IMG/VR virus record: IMGVR_UViG_3300042904_000239
Location: 1 to 39,146 of that record
Length of the DNA stretch: 39,146 nucleotides
Strand: one strand, 5' to 3'
DNA from: a virus
Below, piece by piece: positions 1 to 7,127 of this stretch. The position numbers and the translations under genes are program-made. Positions within the stretch are counted from its first letter, which is position 1, and every line of letters starts with the position of its first letter. The notes beneath the pieces are model-generated. The model saw only the letters and a list, made by a program, of their open reading frames with translations. It had not been told where the DNA came from and made no database searches.

Positions 1-575
1 GCACTGGTGGCCGTCAACAACTGTGAGGCAAACGCATTACCCCCGACGAAGTAACGACCATCGGCGGGAATGTCCGCACGGTCCAGGTGAACTTTGTACT
101 CCGCAACCTGTGCGGTCGTAACTGCCGCTGCTGAGTTGTCGTCGTCCTGAAGGTCTTCGTCAGTGAAGGCGACGGTTGTAGAACCATCCTCACCACTCTT
201 AGCGTCGGCGTCCATTGCGAGGATGACCTCGTAATCGTACGCCCGCTTCATCGCGTTGGCGGCGTTAATGGCGTATTCACTCTCAGGCGTGATCAACAGG
301 CGAATCTTGTCCTGTTGGTCCACGAGGTCCGCCCACTCGTAATCCACCATCGTCACCATCCGGCGTGTGTGCTGGCTGTTGACGAGCGGCGTATCCGCGT
401 GGCGAGTCGTCCGACGCACCGCGGCAGTTGCACCAAGGCGCTCGAAGAAGTGCGCTTTACCCGTCACACTTTCTTCACGAACTTTGCCCTTCAAAACACT
501 CTGGCTCTGTTGCCAGAGGTGAATAACGTTCCCCTTAAACTGTAGAACTCTCGAAACTTCGATTGTATCGGACAT
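1..575 (-). CDS. Major capsid protein, N-terminal part (cut by window edge)
   Basis: Open reading frame entering from the left edge and starting at the ATG at 573-575, so the C-terminus is missing. The visible 191 residues begin MSDTIEVSRVLQFKGNVIHL and contain SVTGKAHFFERLGATAAVRR and TPLVNSQHTRRMVTMVDYEW. I recognise this pattern from the major capsid proteins of podovirus-like phages that also carry a Bbp19-like protein and a head-to-tail connector. It forms the icosahedral shell. An AGAGG Shine-Dalgarno lies about 7 bases before the ATG. It is the last visible gene of the leftward head operon, directly downstream of the scaffold gene, which fits co-assembly. Family assignment rests on remembered similarity and gene order. 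Confidence 0.82.
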   Translation of the reverse strand, partial: MSDTIEVSRVLQFKGNVIHLWQQSQSVLKGKVREESVTGKAHFFERLGATAAVRRTTRHADTPLVNSQHTRRMVTMVDYEWADLVDQQDKIRLLITPESEYAINAANAMKRAYDYEVILAMDADAKSGEDGSTTVAFTDEDLQDDDNSAAAVTTAQVAEYKVHLDRADIPADGRYFVGGNAFASQLLTATS

Positions 576-617
576 GGAAAAACCTCTAGGTAGGTCGGCA
601 CAAGAACGGTAGGGTTC

Positions 618-645
618 GGTGAGTTACCCGTCGTACGGACTCACC
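618..645 (-). promoter_or_regulatory. Hairpin in the leader of the capsid gene
   Basis: Arms GGTGAGT (618-624) and ACTCACC (639-645) pair perfectly around a 14-base loop. The hairpin sits in the 106-base non-coding gap between the small Cys ORF and the capsid start. No T-run follows it on the minus strand, so it is more likely an mRNA processing or stability element, or a weak pause, than a terminator. Confidence 0.35.
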
Positions 646-681
646 TTCGCCGTAACGTGGCGCTGAAGCGGTAGGACTTAC

Positions 682-867
682 CTACGTGCAGAAGGACGCT
701 GACGCGCTACCCTTCAGTACTTTGGAAGACGTTTCTTTTTGCGGGTGGCCATAATGTTTCCAGGGGGGAAGTTGGGGTTGAGCGAGTTGTTGAGAGGTCG
801 GACACGGCCAGGTGACGCCGCATAAGTCACACACGGCGGGGCCTTGGTAACGGTTAGATTTCACCCG
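682..867 (-). CDS. Small cysteine-containing protein between scaffold and capsid
   Basis: 61-residue ORF whose GTG start (865-867) overlaps the end of the scaffold gene, so it could be translated by coupling. It contains CDLCGVTWPCP near residues 12-22, a C-x2-C-x4-C cluster that could bind a metal, and a final Cys near the C-terminus. No family was recognised and the ribosome-binding site is poor. It fills most of a gap that would otherwise be non-coding. A 12-codon lysine-rich ORF (714-752) overlaps it in another frame. It may be a real small head-operon gene or a chance ORF. Confidence 0.35.
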   Translation of the reverse strand, partial: RVKSNRYQGPAVCDLCGVTWPCPTSQQLAQPQLPPWKHYGHPQKETSSKVLKGSASASFCT

Positions 868-1684
868 CAACAATCTGATAATACCGGTTCACTTCTTCTA
901 TAGCGTCGTCGTGGCCTGCCAACCGCTTGTTGTGGTACGGGTGAGCCTTATCGTTCATAATCGCGTCAATCTTCTTTTGCGCTTCACTACGCCCGATAGC
1001 GAGTTCACCCGTTGCCGGTTCCATCCCGCCGTGTTCCGCTAACTCACGCCCGATCTTCGCGGCGAACTTGACCATGGCGGGGTGATTGCCGAGGCCCGTG
1101 GTTTCGAGGTAGTTCACGAACTCATCCCCGCCGAACTCACGTATAGATTTCGTGGCGTAGGCAATGTTCCGTTCGTACGCGGCTTCCGACCCGTACTCCT
1201 CAATCAACTTCGCCTTGTTCTCGTGGGCGACTTTCGAGTGGTCGGGGTAGAAGGACTTTATCTCGTTAGCGAATAACCCAAGGACGGCGTTCGCTTGTTC
1301 GGTAGTCAACCCCGCCTCGTGCATCTTCGCCTTGGTGTCCTTGAGGCGGTTCTCGTCCCACTTAAAGGACTCGTGAATGTCGGGGAGTTTCAGGTCGTAC
1401 TTATCGGACGACTCGGGTACGCCCAGCTTCGTACGAATGTCCTTCAGCTTGGCGGCTTTGACTTCGGGGGCGTCCTTCTCACTGGGGAGGCGTATTGATC
1501 CACCGATTACGCTCTGTGCCTCAACGTGGGACTTCAGCACCTCTGACAACGGTTTTCCCTTGAACGAGTCGAACACCTTCTCGCTCCCCTTCGGAATGTC
1601 CTTACTCCAATCGTAGGGAGTGGGGGCGGGTGTCGGCGTCGGTTCAGGGTTCGGGGTTGGTGAGGGATTAACTATCGGGTCCAT
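854..1684 (-). CDS. Capsid assembly scaffolding protein
   Basis: 276 residues. A proline/threonine-rich N-terminus (residues 3-24, repeated PTP and PAPTP) is followed by a charged helical body with many K/E heptads and a C-terminal basic-acidic helix (about residues 228-270). This architecture, together with its place immediately before the major capsid gene, is typical of phage scaffolding proteins, which line the procapsid interior and leave or are degraded during DNA packaging. The start overlaps the upstream Bbp19-like gene by 17 bases, so translation is probably coupled. No protease motif was seen. The function call is mainly contextual. Confidence 0.72.
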   Translation of the reverse strand: MDPIVNPSPTPNPEPTPTPAPTPYDWSKDIPKGSEKVFDSFKGKPLSEVLKSHVEAQSVIGGSIRLPSEKDAPEVKAAKLKDIRTKLGVPESSDKYDLKLPDIHESFKWDENRLKDTKAKMHEAGLTTEQANAVLGLFANEIKSFYPDHSKVAHENKAKLIEEYGSEAAYERNIAYATKSIREFGGDEFVNYLETTGLGNHPAMVKFAAKIGRELAEHGGMEPATGELAIGRSEAQKKIDAIMNDKAHPYHNKRLAGHDDAIEEVNRYYQIVAGEI

Positions 1685-1916
1685 CTAACTCTACGTCCTC
1701 CATTATGGGGTTGTTGGTGTACGAGTTGAACATTCGGATTACGCTACGCTCCCCCTCGTTGCGGGCCATGATGAGGGGGTCGCTATTGAAGGAAGAACGG
1801 TCGTTGTAGAGGCGGTTGAGGTCTTCGAGGAGTAACTTACCGAGGGGGGTACTGAAGACGGTCTTGATACGTTCGTGAAGGGTCTCAGGCGACTTCGGCG
1901 GCTTGCGGGGTGCCAT
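1668..1916 (-). CDS. Bbp19-like phage protein
   Basis: 82 residues. The central part LGKLLLEDLNRLYNDRSSF followed by DPLIMARNEGERSVIRMFNS matches the conserved pattern of the Bbp19-like family (named after Bordetella phage BPP-1 gene 19): leading helix, a short DP-containing turn, then N-E-G-x-R-S-V. These small proteins lie between portal and scaffold in many podoviruses, and their biochemical role is not established. The start lies inside the 3' end of the portal gene (32-base overlap) and its end overlaps the scaffold start, so it is part of a tightly coupled head operon. Confidence 0.72.
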   Translation of the reverse strand: MAPRKPPKSPETLHERIKTVFSTPLGKLLLEDLNRLYNDRSSFNSDPLIMARNEGERSVIRMFNSYTNNPIMEDVELDGPDS

Positions 1917-3570
1917 AGGGGGAAGTGGGCGCTCCTTGTGAGGCGACTAACTGTTCGTTCGCCCCTGCGAGTTTGGACACGGTATCGGCGTTTACGTTTT
2001 GCTGTTCGGCTTGCATCGCGGCCTGTTGTGCTTCAGCTTCGGCGGCCATGAGTGCGTCGGCATCTTCATCGGAGAGTTCGAGGTCAACCGGGGCACCCGT
2101 CGCCTTCATTAAGAACGAGAAGGTTTTGTTCGTGTTGAGCTTCTTCATAATCTTGGAAGTCGGGTCAATCTGTACGACCGCCCCGCACCCCATCATTAAC
2201 TTATTGAAGGACGTAAGCTCCCCACCGCGCTGTGCCCGTGCAAGTGGGCCTTCATACTGTACGTCAATCCCGACGAGACCGTGCTTTGAGGCGTACTCCT
2301 TCACGATAGGAGGGGGTGGGGGCATTAGTCCCGCCCGTTCGAGCATCTTGAAACCACGAGCGATAAGGGGGTTCAGATACTCAAACTCTAACCGCCCCAT
2401 CGTCGGACCAAGAATCTGTTGCGCGAGTTCGATACGGCGTTCGACTTCAGTAGCGGTAATAATCGTTTTGTCGGGAAGTTGAAGTTGATCCGCGAAGAAC
2501 ATCCGACGAATGGAAGCGCGGCGGTCTTGCGTGAGGGCCGCATTCACGTCCCACTTGCCCCCTTGCTCCATCGGCATAAGGGCGTCCATATCACGGACGA
2601 TATTGATAGACGAGGGTTGAGTCCGAACACGCCCGATAACCCCATCCTCACGCGCCTTCAACGGGGGTTCAATGATCTTCCCCCAACCTCGAAGCGTGAG
2701 TTCGTCAGCCTTGTTGAGAGTCTTAATGTCGGGAAGGGCAATGTGCCCCGGCCCGCGTCCAACCGTCTCACCCGACGTTTTACTCCACCGCGTACAGAAG
2801 AACGGGTTCTCGTCAAAGCCGTCTTCGTTTAACAACTTCTTTTCGTCTAACTCAACGTAATACGAACCCCAGGGTTTGTTACGCTTCAGTTTCCCCGGGG
2901 CCGTGTGGCGAGGAAGGACCGCGTGGAGAATGTCGATATGCTCGTCAGGGTTCTTCTGAAACTTCTTACGCGCCTTTTCGCTTAACGCGTCCTCGCCCCA
3001 CTTCTTCACCGCGGCACCGACCGCCCAATCCAATTTACGGATAACCGTATCGACTAACCCCTCCGCGTCTTCAGCCATGACGTAGGAGCCGATCGCTTCA
3101 GCACGAAAGAGGAAGCCCCCGAAGCGTGCGCCGTTCTTGGCTTCACGTTCTTCGAGAGACAGATTGCCAAGGCCGAACGTAGCTAAGTCAAGGTAGAACT
3201 CTTGGGACTCAGTGACAAAATTCGACTGACGAAGGTACAGGTAGAAAATGTTTGCACACTTCTCTAACCATAGCTGAACGTCTTTCTCCTCGTTCAACTC
3301 CTCCTCGTTCATCTTGAGAGAAAACCACCGTATCGCCATGTTGGTAAGGGACCCAGCGATAAAGGCGGCTAGTTTCGTAGCGGCGTCAGGGGCGGTGGAA
3401 TCAAACAACCGATCGGTCTGTTTCGCCCCTTCCGTGCGTTTGGTGATGATGTTCTTACGCGTGGTGAGGATGTAGTCAGCGAGTTCTTGCCACACACCCC
3501 GCGCCACGCCGTAGTGGTCCCAGAGGGTGTTGTACCGCTTGACAATCTTCTCGCCCTTGGACATGGCCAT
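1885..3570 (-). CDS. Portal / head-to-tail connector protein
   Basis: 561 residues, the usual length for podovirus head-tail connectors. The N-terminus carries a KRYNTLWDHYGVARGVWQEL-type segment followed by RLFDSTAPDAATKLAAFIAG, the hallmark of the bacteriophage head-to-tail connecting protein family. The C-terminal ~70 residues are Ala/Gln/Glu rich (MAAEAEAQQAAMQAEQQ), a common portal tail feature. It forms the dodecameric DNA channel at one capsid vertex and binds the terminase. The ATG overlaps the stop of the preceding 49-aa gene as TAATG. It lies downstream of terminase and upstream of scaffold, the expected position. Confidence 0.93.
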   Translation of the reverse strand: MAMSKGEKIVKRYNTLWDHYGVARGVWQELADYILTTRKNIITKRTEGAKQTDRLFDSTAPDAATKLAAFIAGSLTNMAIRWFSLKMNEEELNEEKDVQLWLEKCANIFYLYLRQSNFVTESQEFYLDLATFGLGNLSLEEREAKNGARFGGFLFRAEAIGSYVMAEDAEGLVDTVIRKLDWAVGAAVKKWGEDALSEKARKKFQKNPDEHIDILHAVLPRHTAPGKLKRNKPWGSYYVELDEKKLLNEDGFDENPFFCTRWSKTSGETVGRGPGHIALPDIKTLNKADELTLRGWGKIIEPPLKAREDGVIGRVRTQPSSINIVRDMDALMPMEQGGKWDVNAALTQDRRASIRRMFFADQLQLPDKTIITATEVERRIELAQQILGPTMGRLEFEYLNPLIARGFKMLERAGLMPPPPPIVKEYASKHGLVGIDVQYEGPLARAQRGGELTSFNKLMMGCGAVVQIDPTSKIMKKLNTNKTFSFLMKATGAPVDLELSDEDADALMAAEAEAQQAAMQAEQQNVNADTVSKLAGANEQLVASQGAPTSPYGTPQAAEVA

Positions 3571-3719
3571 TAGTCAGACTTCCCGAAGTTGTGACGCCAG
3601 ATGTGGGTGAGCAGGTAGGACAGAGGGACAGTGATAGCGGGTTCTTGTGGCGGGACGGGAAAGCCCGCTAACCGACGAAGCCAATGGGCACGAAACGTAA
3701 TCTTTGGATCACACCACAT
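3570..3719 (-). CDS. 49-aa protein between portal and an unknown head-operon gene
   Basis: Short ORF beginning MWCDPKITFRAHWLRRLAGF and ending HIWRHNFGKSD. Its ATG (3717-3719) overlaps the stop of the upstream gene as TAATG, and its own TAA overlaps the ATG of the portal gene in the same way. The ORF therefore fits exactly between two coupled genes with no base to spare, which is strong structural support despite its size. It is rich in Trp, Arg and Pro, with a short amphipathic middle and no clear transmembrane segment. No family was recognised. Confidence 0.68.
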   Translation of the reverse strand: MWCDPKITFRAHWLRRLAGFPVPPQEPAITVPLSYLLTHIWRHNFGKSD

Positions 3720-4447
3720 TATCGACCTAACGTTTTGAAGTTGCCGCCGAGGAGGGTAGGGCGTCCAATGTTCTCGTCGTCAGGAACACCTTTCGACCCC
3801 GTAAGGAGCGTACTGTTCTTCCTTCGCCGTGGGGAGCTTGCGGGGGTTACGTCCGGTGAGGCGAGCGGTTGAACGGCGGGAGTAGCGGGGAGTTTCGGGG
3901 GTTCGGGTTGGAGGGCGGCTTGATAGGATTGTGCGGCGTCGAGAGAGACACCACCCGCCGCGCCTGTTTGGGTGGCGGCTGAAAGGATTGCCCCCGCAGC
4001 GGCTCCACCTTTTCCTTGTTTCGCTTTCTCGTTAGCGATGTAGCCAGCGCGGGCGTACTCACTGTATCCACCCGTAGCGAAGGCGGCGAGTCCGCGGGTG
4101 AGGGGGTTATTCAGTACCTTCTCTTTGAAGTCGCCTTTGTAGCGTGACCCTTTCGGGTGCGCGGCTAAGTGATTCAATCCCCACTCAGTTGCTTCGAGAC
4201 GATTATTTTTACCTGAATACTGTTCAGGCATTTGATACGTTTCAGCTTGCCAGTTACGAAGGATGGCGGCGTCGTCCGCGGTGGGGCGTCCTGCAACGAT
4301 CCGGTGAAGGGCCGTCGCTTCCTGTTCGGAGATACGAAAGTACGCGGCAAGGTCCGCCGTGTCGTACCCGAAGGTGAGCATCTTCGAGTCTTCGTCAAAC
4401 TGTTGTGTAGCTTTTTGAGCGGTGAGAAGGGTATCGCGGCGGGCCAT
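3719..4447 (-). CDS. Unknown head-operon protein
   Basis: 242 residues. The N-terminal ~70 residues look folded and helical, and DTADLAAYFRISEQEATAL could form a helix-turn-helix. The centre (about 130-175) is Gly/Ala rich (GKGGAAAGAILSAATQTGAA), and the C-terminal ~65 residues are Pro/Ser rich and probably disordered. It lies between the large terminase and portal and is joined to both sides by TAATG overlaps. The position and possible HTH would allow a packaging (small-terminase-like) role, while the Gly/Ala stretch would also suit a minor virion protein. Neither is proved by the sequence. Confidence 0.75.
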   Translation of the reverse strand: MARRDTLLTAQKATQQFDEDSKMLTFGYDTADLAAYFRISEQEATALHRIVAGRPTADDAAILRNWQAETYQMPEQYSGKNNRLEATEWGLNHLAAHPKGSRYKGDFKEKVLNNPLTRGLAAFATGGYSEYARAGYIANEKAKQGKGGAAAGAILSAATQTGAAGGVSLDAAQSYQAALQPEPPKLPATPAVQPLASPDVTPASSPRRRKNSTLLTGSKGVPDDENIGRPTLLGGNFKTLGR

Positions 4448-5823
4448 TAGACACCGTACACAGAGAAGTCAGAATCGGCTGAGGACTGGTAAACCCCAAG
4501 AGGATTGTAGGCAGAGTCGGCGTGAGTTTGTGCGAGTGGAGGACGGCCGGATTTTTCTACGACCGCGCCTGTGCGTACGGCGTCAGCGAAGTTAGACGCC
4601 CAATCGTGGACGGGCGTTTCGGCGTAACACTTCTTCTCGTCGTCGTATTCCTTGTGATATTCCTCTAACGCTTGAATGCCCTTGAGACACTTCTTGTCGT
4701 TGAACTCCATGCGGGGGAGTAACAAGCGTACGGACTCAATACCTTCCGTAATGTGGAGCTTCGGGGCTACGGTGATGTGGGTGAGGCCGAGGGAACGGGC
4801 TACGTCGATCCGCTTCACGTTGGAGGAGTATTCAGTGACGTTAATGTCGTGCGGGAGAACGTGTTTCTCGTACGTGTAGTCCTTCTCACGGACCACCTTG
4901 ACGTAGTGCGCGAGTCCCTGTTGTCGGTTGTAGTAGAGGTCGATAGCGCGGGGGCGTCTGCCGATATGTTGTACGAACCAAATCACATTGGCGTCGTTCC
5001 GTCCTAAGTCCCACCACGTCTCTACAGGAAAGCGCGGTTCCCACGGGAAATCACCAATCCGGTGTTCCGCGTGGGCGAGCTTCATGAGGTGCCCGTAGTA
5101 CGCCCCTTCAATCGACCCCGTGAACGAACAGTAGTACTCTTGGTTAATGATGCCTTCATCAGTTCCCCGTCGCCGGAGACTGTCAATGTAGGCTTGGTCA
5201 ATAATCGGCTCGCCAGCTTCATTCTGAGTCTGTTCAACCGTGAGGAGTTGTCTGAACCATCCTTCGATCCCGGCCCCTTCGTACAAGTCGTATCCATGAT
5301 TGTGTCCTCGTGGGGTGTAGACGAATAACGCCCACCCCTTGTTGGCGGCGAGAATGGGTTCAATGAGCTTCCAGGCGATAGGCTTCTGAATGGCGTACTC
5401 TGAGAAAACGCAGCCTACGGGGTTGGTGCCCATGATGGAGTCAATACGGTCGGTTCCGACAAGTTGAATAATTGAGCCAGTCACTAGCTCAATCTGCATG
5501 TCGGTTTCGTTGATTTTGGGCTTGTTGGCCTTGTCAAGTGCTATGAGTTCTTTGGGGATGTACGAGAGAAACTTACGGCCCTTGTCGTCCATTCCATCCC
5601 AAATAACTTTTTTGGCTTGCCCGTAAGTTGGGAACGCATAGAAATAAGTTCCCACACGGTCGTAAATGGCGGCAGTAATCAGAAGGTTCAACGCAGTGAT
5701 ATCTTTTCCGCATCTTCGGTGCCAAAGCAGGACCGCCCGTTTCTTCTGCATACCCCCTTGGAGCATGTAGTCGATCACGGGACGTTGGTAGGCTCTAGGG
5801 GTGTAGTGGAATTCAATAGCCAT
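4447..5823 (-). CDS. terL: Terminase large subunit
   Basis: 458 residues. The DNA-packaging ATPase and nuclease cuts concatemers and pumps DNA through the portal. The N-terminal ATPase has the terminase-type Walker A WHRRCGKD (residues 34-41) and a Walker B region VGCVFSEYA (136-144), where E142 follows Ser instead of the usual Asp. The C-terminal RNase-H-like nuclease is visible as WWDLGRND (270-277, D272) and HDWASNFADAVR (406-417, D407/D414). Length and motif order are normal. Its start is coupled to a 43-aa ORF by TAATG and its stop to the next gene in the same way. No adjacent small terminase was recognised with confidence. Confidence 0.95.
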   Translation of the reverse strand: MAIEFHYTPRAYQRPVIDYMLQGGMQKKRAVLLWHRRCGKDITALNLLITAAIYDRVGTYFYAFPTYGQAKKVIWDGMDDKGRKFLSYIPKELIALDKANKPKINETDMQIELVTGSIIQLVGTDRIDSIMGTNPVGCVFSEYAIQKPIAWKLIEPILAANKGWALFVYTPRGHNHGYDLYEGAGIEGWFRQLLTVEQTQNEAGEPIIDQAYIDSLRRRGTDEGIINQEYYCSFTGSIEGAYYGHLMKLAHAEHRIGDFPWEPRFPVETWWDLGRNDANVIWFVQHIGRRPRAIDLYYNRQQGLAHYVKVVREKDYTYEKHVLPHDINVTEYSSNVKRIDVARSLGLTHITVAPKLHITEGIESVRLLLPRMEFNDKKCLKGIQALEEYHKEYDDEKKCYAETPVHDWASNFADAVRTGAVVEKSGRPPLAQTHADSAYNPLGVYQSSADSDFSVYGV

Positions 5824-5954
5824 TAGAGACAGAGAACGAGTGAGACGAAGGGGAGGTTGATGAAGACGTACCGGGCGTTATTGCCCCGTTCAGTGGAGAA
5901 GGAAGGACGTTGCTTCCAGTCGTGACGACTTACAGTGAGGTTAAAGTAGTGCAT
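5823..5954 (-). CDS. 43-aa protein ahead of terminase
   Basis: ORF starting MHYFNLTVSRHDWKQRPSFS and ending with a hydrophobic stretch YVFINLPFVSLVLCL. The stop TAA overlaps the terminase ATG (TAATG), the coupling mode used throughout this operon. No strong Shine-Dalgarno precedes its ATG at 5952-5954. It is the first gene after a run of hairpins, so it may act as a leader peptide or a small membrane-associated protein. No family was recognised. Confidence 0.5.
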   Translation of the reverse strand: MHYFNLTVSRHDWKQRPSFSTERGNNARYVFINLPFVSLVLCL

Positions 5955-5965
5955 GGGTGGGATGC

Positions 5966-6093
5966 CCCGTGATTAACCTGGCTCACGGGACCAGAAGCCG
6001 TGTCCGCACAGTCATGTACGGAGTGGGCCGTTGATTCGCTATGCTGGCTCAACGGTTAAAGCCTCTGTACACTCTCCACACTCGGTAGAGAGT
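5966..6093. other. Chain of three hairpins upstream of the late packaging operon
   Basis: Three perfect inverted repeats follow one another: CCCGTGA 5966-5972 with TCACGGG 5983-5989; CCGTTGA 6028-6034 with TCAACGG 6049-6055; ACTCTC 6071-6076 with GAGAGT 6088-6093. The first two share the pattern GTGATT/GTTGATT ... GGCTCA(C/A)GG and look like diverged copies. With the terminator hairpin at 6112-6138 they form a structured 5' leader on the minus-strand transcript of the terminase-to-capsid genes, in the 254-base gene-free stretch 5955-6208. I see no standard promoter there. Confidence 0.45.
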
Positions 6094-6099
6094 CAGTTA

Positions 6100-6138
6100 G
6101 AAAAGGAAAGACGCCCCGACGCTCAACACGTCAGGGCG
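6100..6138 (-). terminator. Leftward Rho-independent terminator
   Basis: On the minus strand the arms CGCCCTGACG (6138-6129) and CGTCGGGGCG (6121-6112) pair with one mismatch around a 7-base loop. They are followed directly by the T-rich tract TCTTTCCTTTTC. This would end transcription from the 6209-8428 small-gene cluster before the packaging genes, implying that the late genes have a separate promoter or need antitermination. Confidence 0.6.
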
Positions 6139-6178
6139 CAAATGGGGCGAGGTTGAGAAGGCATGGAGGGGGTTGGGC

Positions 6179-6188
6179 GTTAGTAAAC
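6179..6188. repeat. GTTAGTAAAC operator-like motif, copy 1
   Basis: GTTAGTAAAC here also occurs at 8183-8192 and 13057-13066, each time between genes. GTT...AAC ends make it partly symmetric. This copy is just downstream of the 6209 gene stop. Flanks differ (CAAACT on the right, GGGC on the left). Confidence 0.4.
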
Positions 6189-6208
6189 AAACTGAGGATG
6201 TGGACTAT

Positions 6209-6385
6209 TTACCACGCTGCATGTAAACGTGCCGCGATATTGCCTATCTTCCACCCTACGTGGCGATATAACGGCTTACGGTATAGGCTATCCTCGAACG
6301 GGTTCCGCACGTAATCGCGCCAGCCCTCTACGACGCACACAGGTACCCATGTATCCACCCGTTCTCCGCAATAATCAAACGTCAC
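6209..6385 (-). CDS. 58-aa hypothetical protein
   Basis: Start taken at GTG 6383-6385 because a near-perfect Shine-Dalgarno AAGGAGG lies 5 bases before it; an upstream in-frame GTG at 6415 has no such site. The protein (TFDYCGERVDTWVPVCVVEG followed by WRDYVRNPF) has alternating hydrophobic and charged residues, two Cys and a basic C-terminus. No transmembrane segment and no recognised family. It is isolated: non-coding on the upstream side for about 700 bases, terminator downstream. Confidence 0.6.
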   Translation of the reverse strand: MTFDYCGERVDTWVPVCVVEGWRDYVRNPFEDSLYRKPLYRHVGWKIGNIAARLHAAW

Positions 6386-7083
6386 AGGAACCTCCTTGGT
6401 TGGTAGAAATGACACACTTTTCTAACTCGTGGAAAAAATGGTGCGGCGGGAAAATTGATCCCCACGCGGCGAACTCACGCCAACAAATTATGGGGTACGG
6501 GGGGTAAGACTCCAACAATTCCGCTGACTTACGAGGCGATAGACCCTCAGCTTGAGAGGCTGGGGTACTGTATAACCCGTGGGATTACAACAACTTAGCG
6601 GGAGAGCTACTATTCACATTATGAGGCATTCTGCCCCAGTCTCACTACCAGGACTACCACAAGTGGGGCAGGTTGCCACACTCACTACTACCCATAACCG
6701 TATGATCCCTATGCCGTCGCGTAACCACGCGAAATCCCATCACTATTTACTAGCCTACCGTAACCTATTGAAATCCCTACAATCCCACTTGTCCCACTAG
6801 TCTGTCCCACGGGGTGTGGTGGGACGACGATTATTCACGATTATCAACAATTACCATCGTATAAGTGCTTGTAATCCCATGCAATCTAGCGATGTGGTTC
6901 ATAACATCTCGAAATCCCATGTGTTTCTCTAAAAGCAAAGTCATGGGATTTCGCGCACTTACGACACAGAGCCTATAAACGTGCATGTAATAATATCAAT
7001 GACTTAGAGAATGTGGTGAAATGTGCCAAAAACAGATGGGATTTCGCTAACTTACGCAAAACACCCTTCAAAAGCCCAATGTT
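6386..7083. other. 700-base non-coding region with repeats; candidate replication origin
   Basis: No convincing gene. The core GAAATCCCAT occurs exactly at 6731-6740 and 6911-6920 and, inverted, at 6943-6952, 7036-7045 and 7116-7125 (the last in the end of the next gene). Looser copies are at 6579-6588, 6770-6779 and 6871-6880. Two adjacent DnaA-box-like nonamers, TTATTCACG (6831-6839) and TTATCAACA (6841-6849), each differ from TTATNCACA by one base and sit in an AT-rich patch. Hairpins CTGCCCCA/TGGGGCAG (6631-6638/6664-6671) and GTCCCAC/GTGGGAC (6804-6810/6819-6825) flank it. Iterons plus DnaA-like boxes plus AT-rich DNA suggest an origin. A regulatory repeat array is the alternative. Confidence 0.45.
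6910..6953. repeat. Perfect 12-bp inverted repeat in the candidate origin
   Basis: CGAAATCCCATG (6910-6921) is the exact reverse complement of CATGGGATTTCG (6942-6953), with a 20-base spacer. It contains two of the five exact copies of the repeat core. Confidence 0.8.
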
Positions 7084-7127
7084 TCAAGGGTTCGTTTCAC
7101 GCTCGTCTAAAACAGATGGGATTTCGC
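7029..7127. repeat. 19-bp direct repeat pair, 80 bp apart
   Basis: AAAACAGATGGGATTTCGC occurs identically at 7029-7047 and 7109-7127, exactly 80 bases start to start. The right copy lies inside the 3' end of the 7084-7533 gene and encodes part of its REIPSV segment. Both end with the repeat core found across 6731-7125. Confidence 0.85.

Noticed and set aside
6020-6100. D-arm-like sequence GGCTCAACGGTTAAAGCC
   Set aside because: No anticodon arm or T-loop can be placed; the sequence is explained by the 6028-6055 hairpin.
6490-6600. tRNA-Leu(GAG)-like stretch with anticodon-arm pattern CCTCAGC-TTGAGAG-GCTGGGG (6545-6565)
   Set aside because: No T-arm consensus, no acceptor pairing and no CCA follow; at best a decayed fragment.
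6614-6685. Minus-strand 23-aa ORF with CPTCGSPGSETGAEC zinc-ribbon-like pattern
   Set aside because: No ribosome-binding site, very short, stop codons just upstream; probably chance within the structured region.
6579-6800. Plus-strand 73-aa ORF in the candidate origin
   Set aside because: Low-complexity reading of repeats (SLQSHLSH), no ribosome-binding site, lone plus ORF in a non-coding block.
6831-6944. Minus-strand 37-aa ORF starting MTLLLEKHMGFRDV
   Set aside because: Its start and first codons are made of the 12-bp inverted repeat, and there is no Shine-Dalgarno.
6731-7127. Repeats considered as a CRISPR array
   Set aside because: Repeats are 10-19 bp, in both orientations and irregularly spaced; no cas genes in the window other than a Cas4-like phage nuclease.
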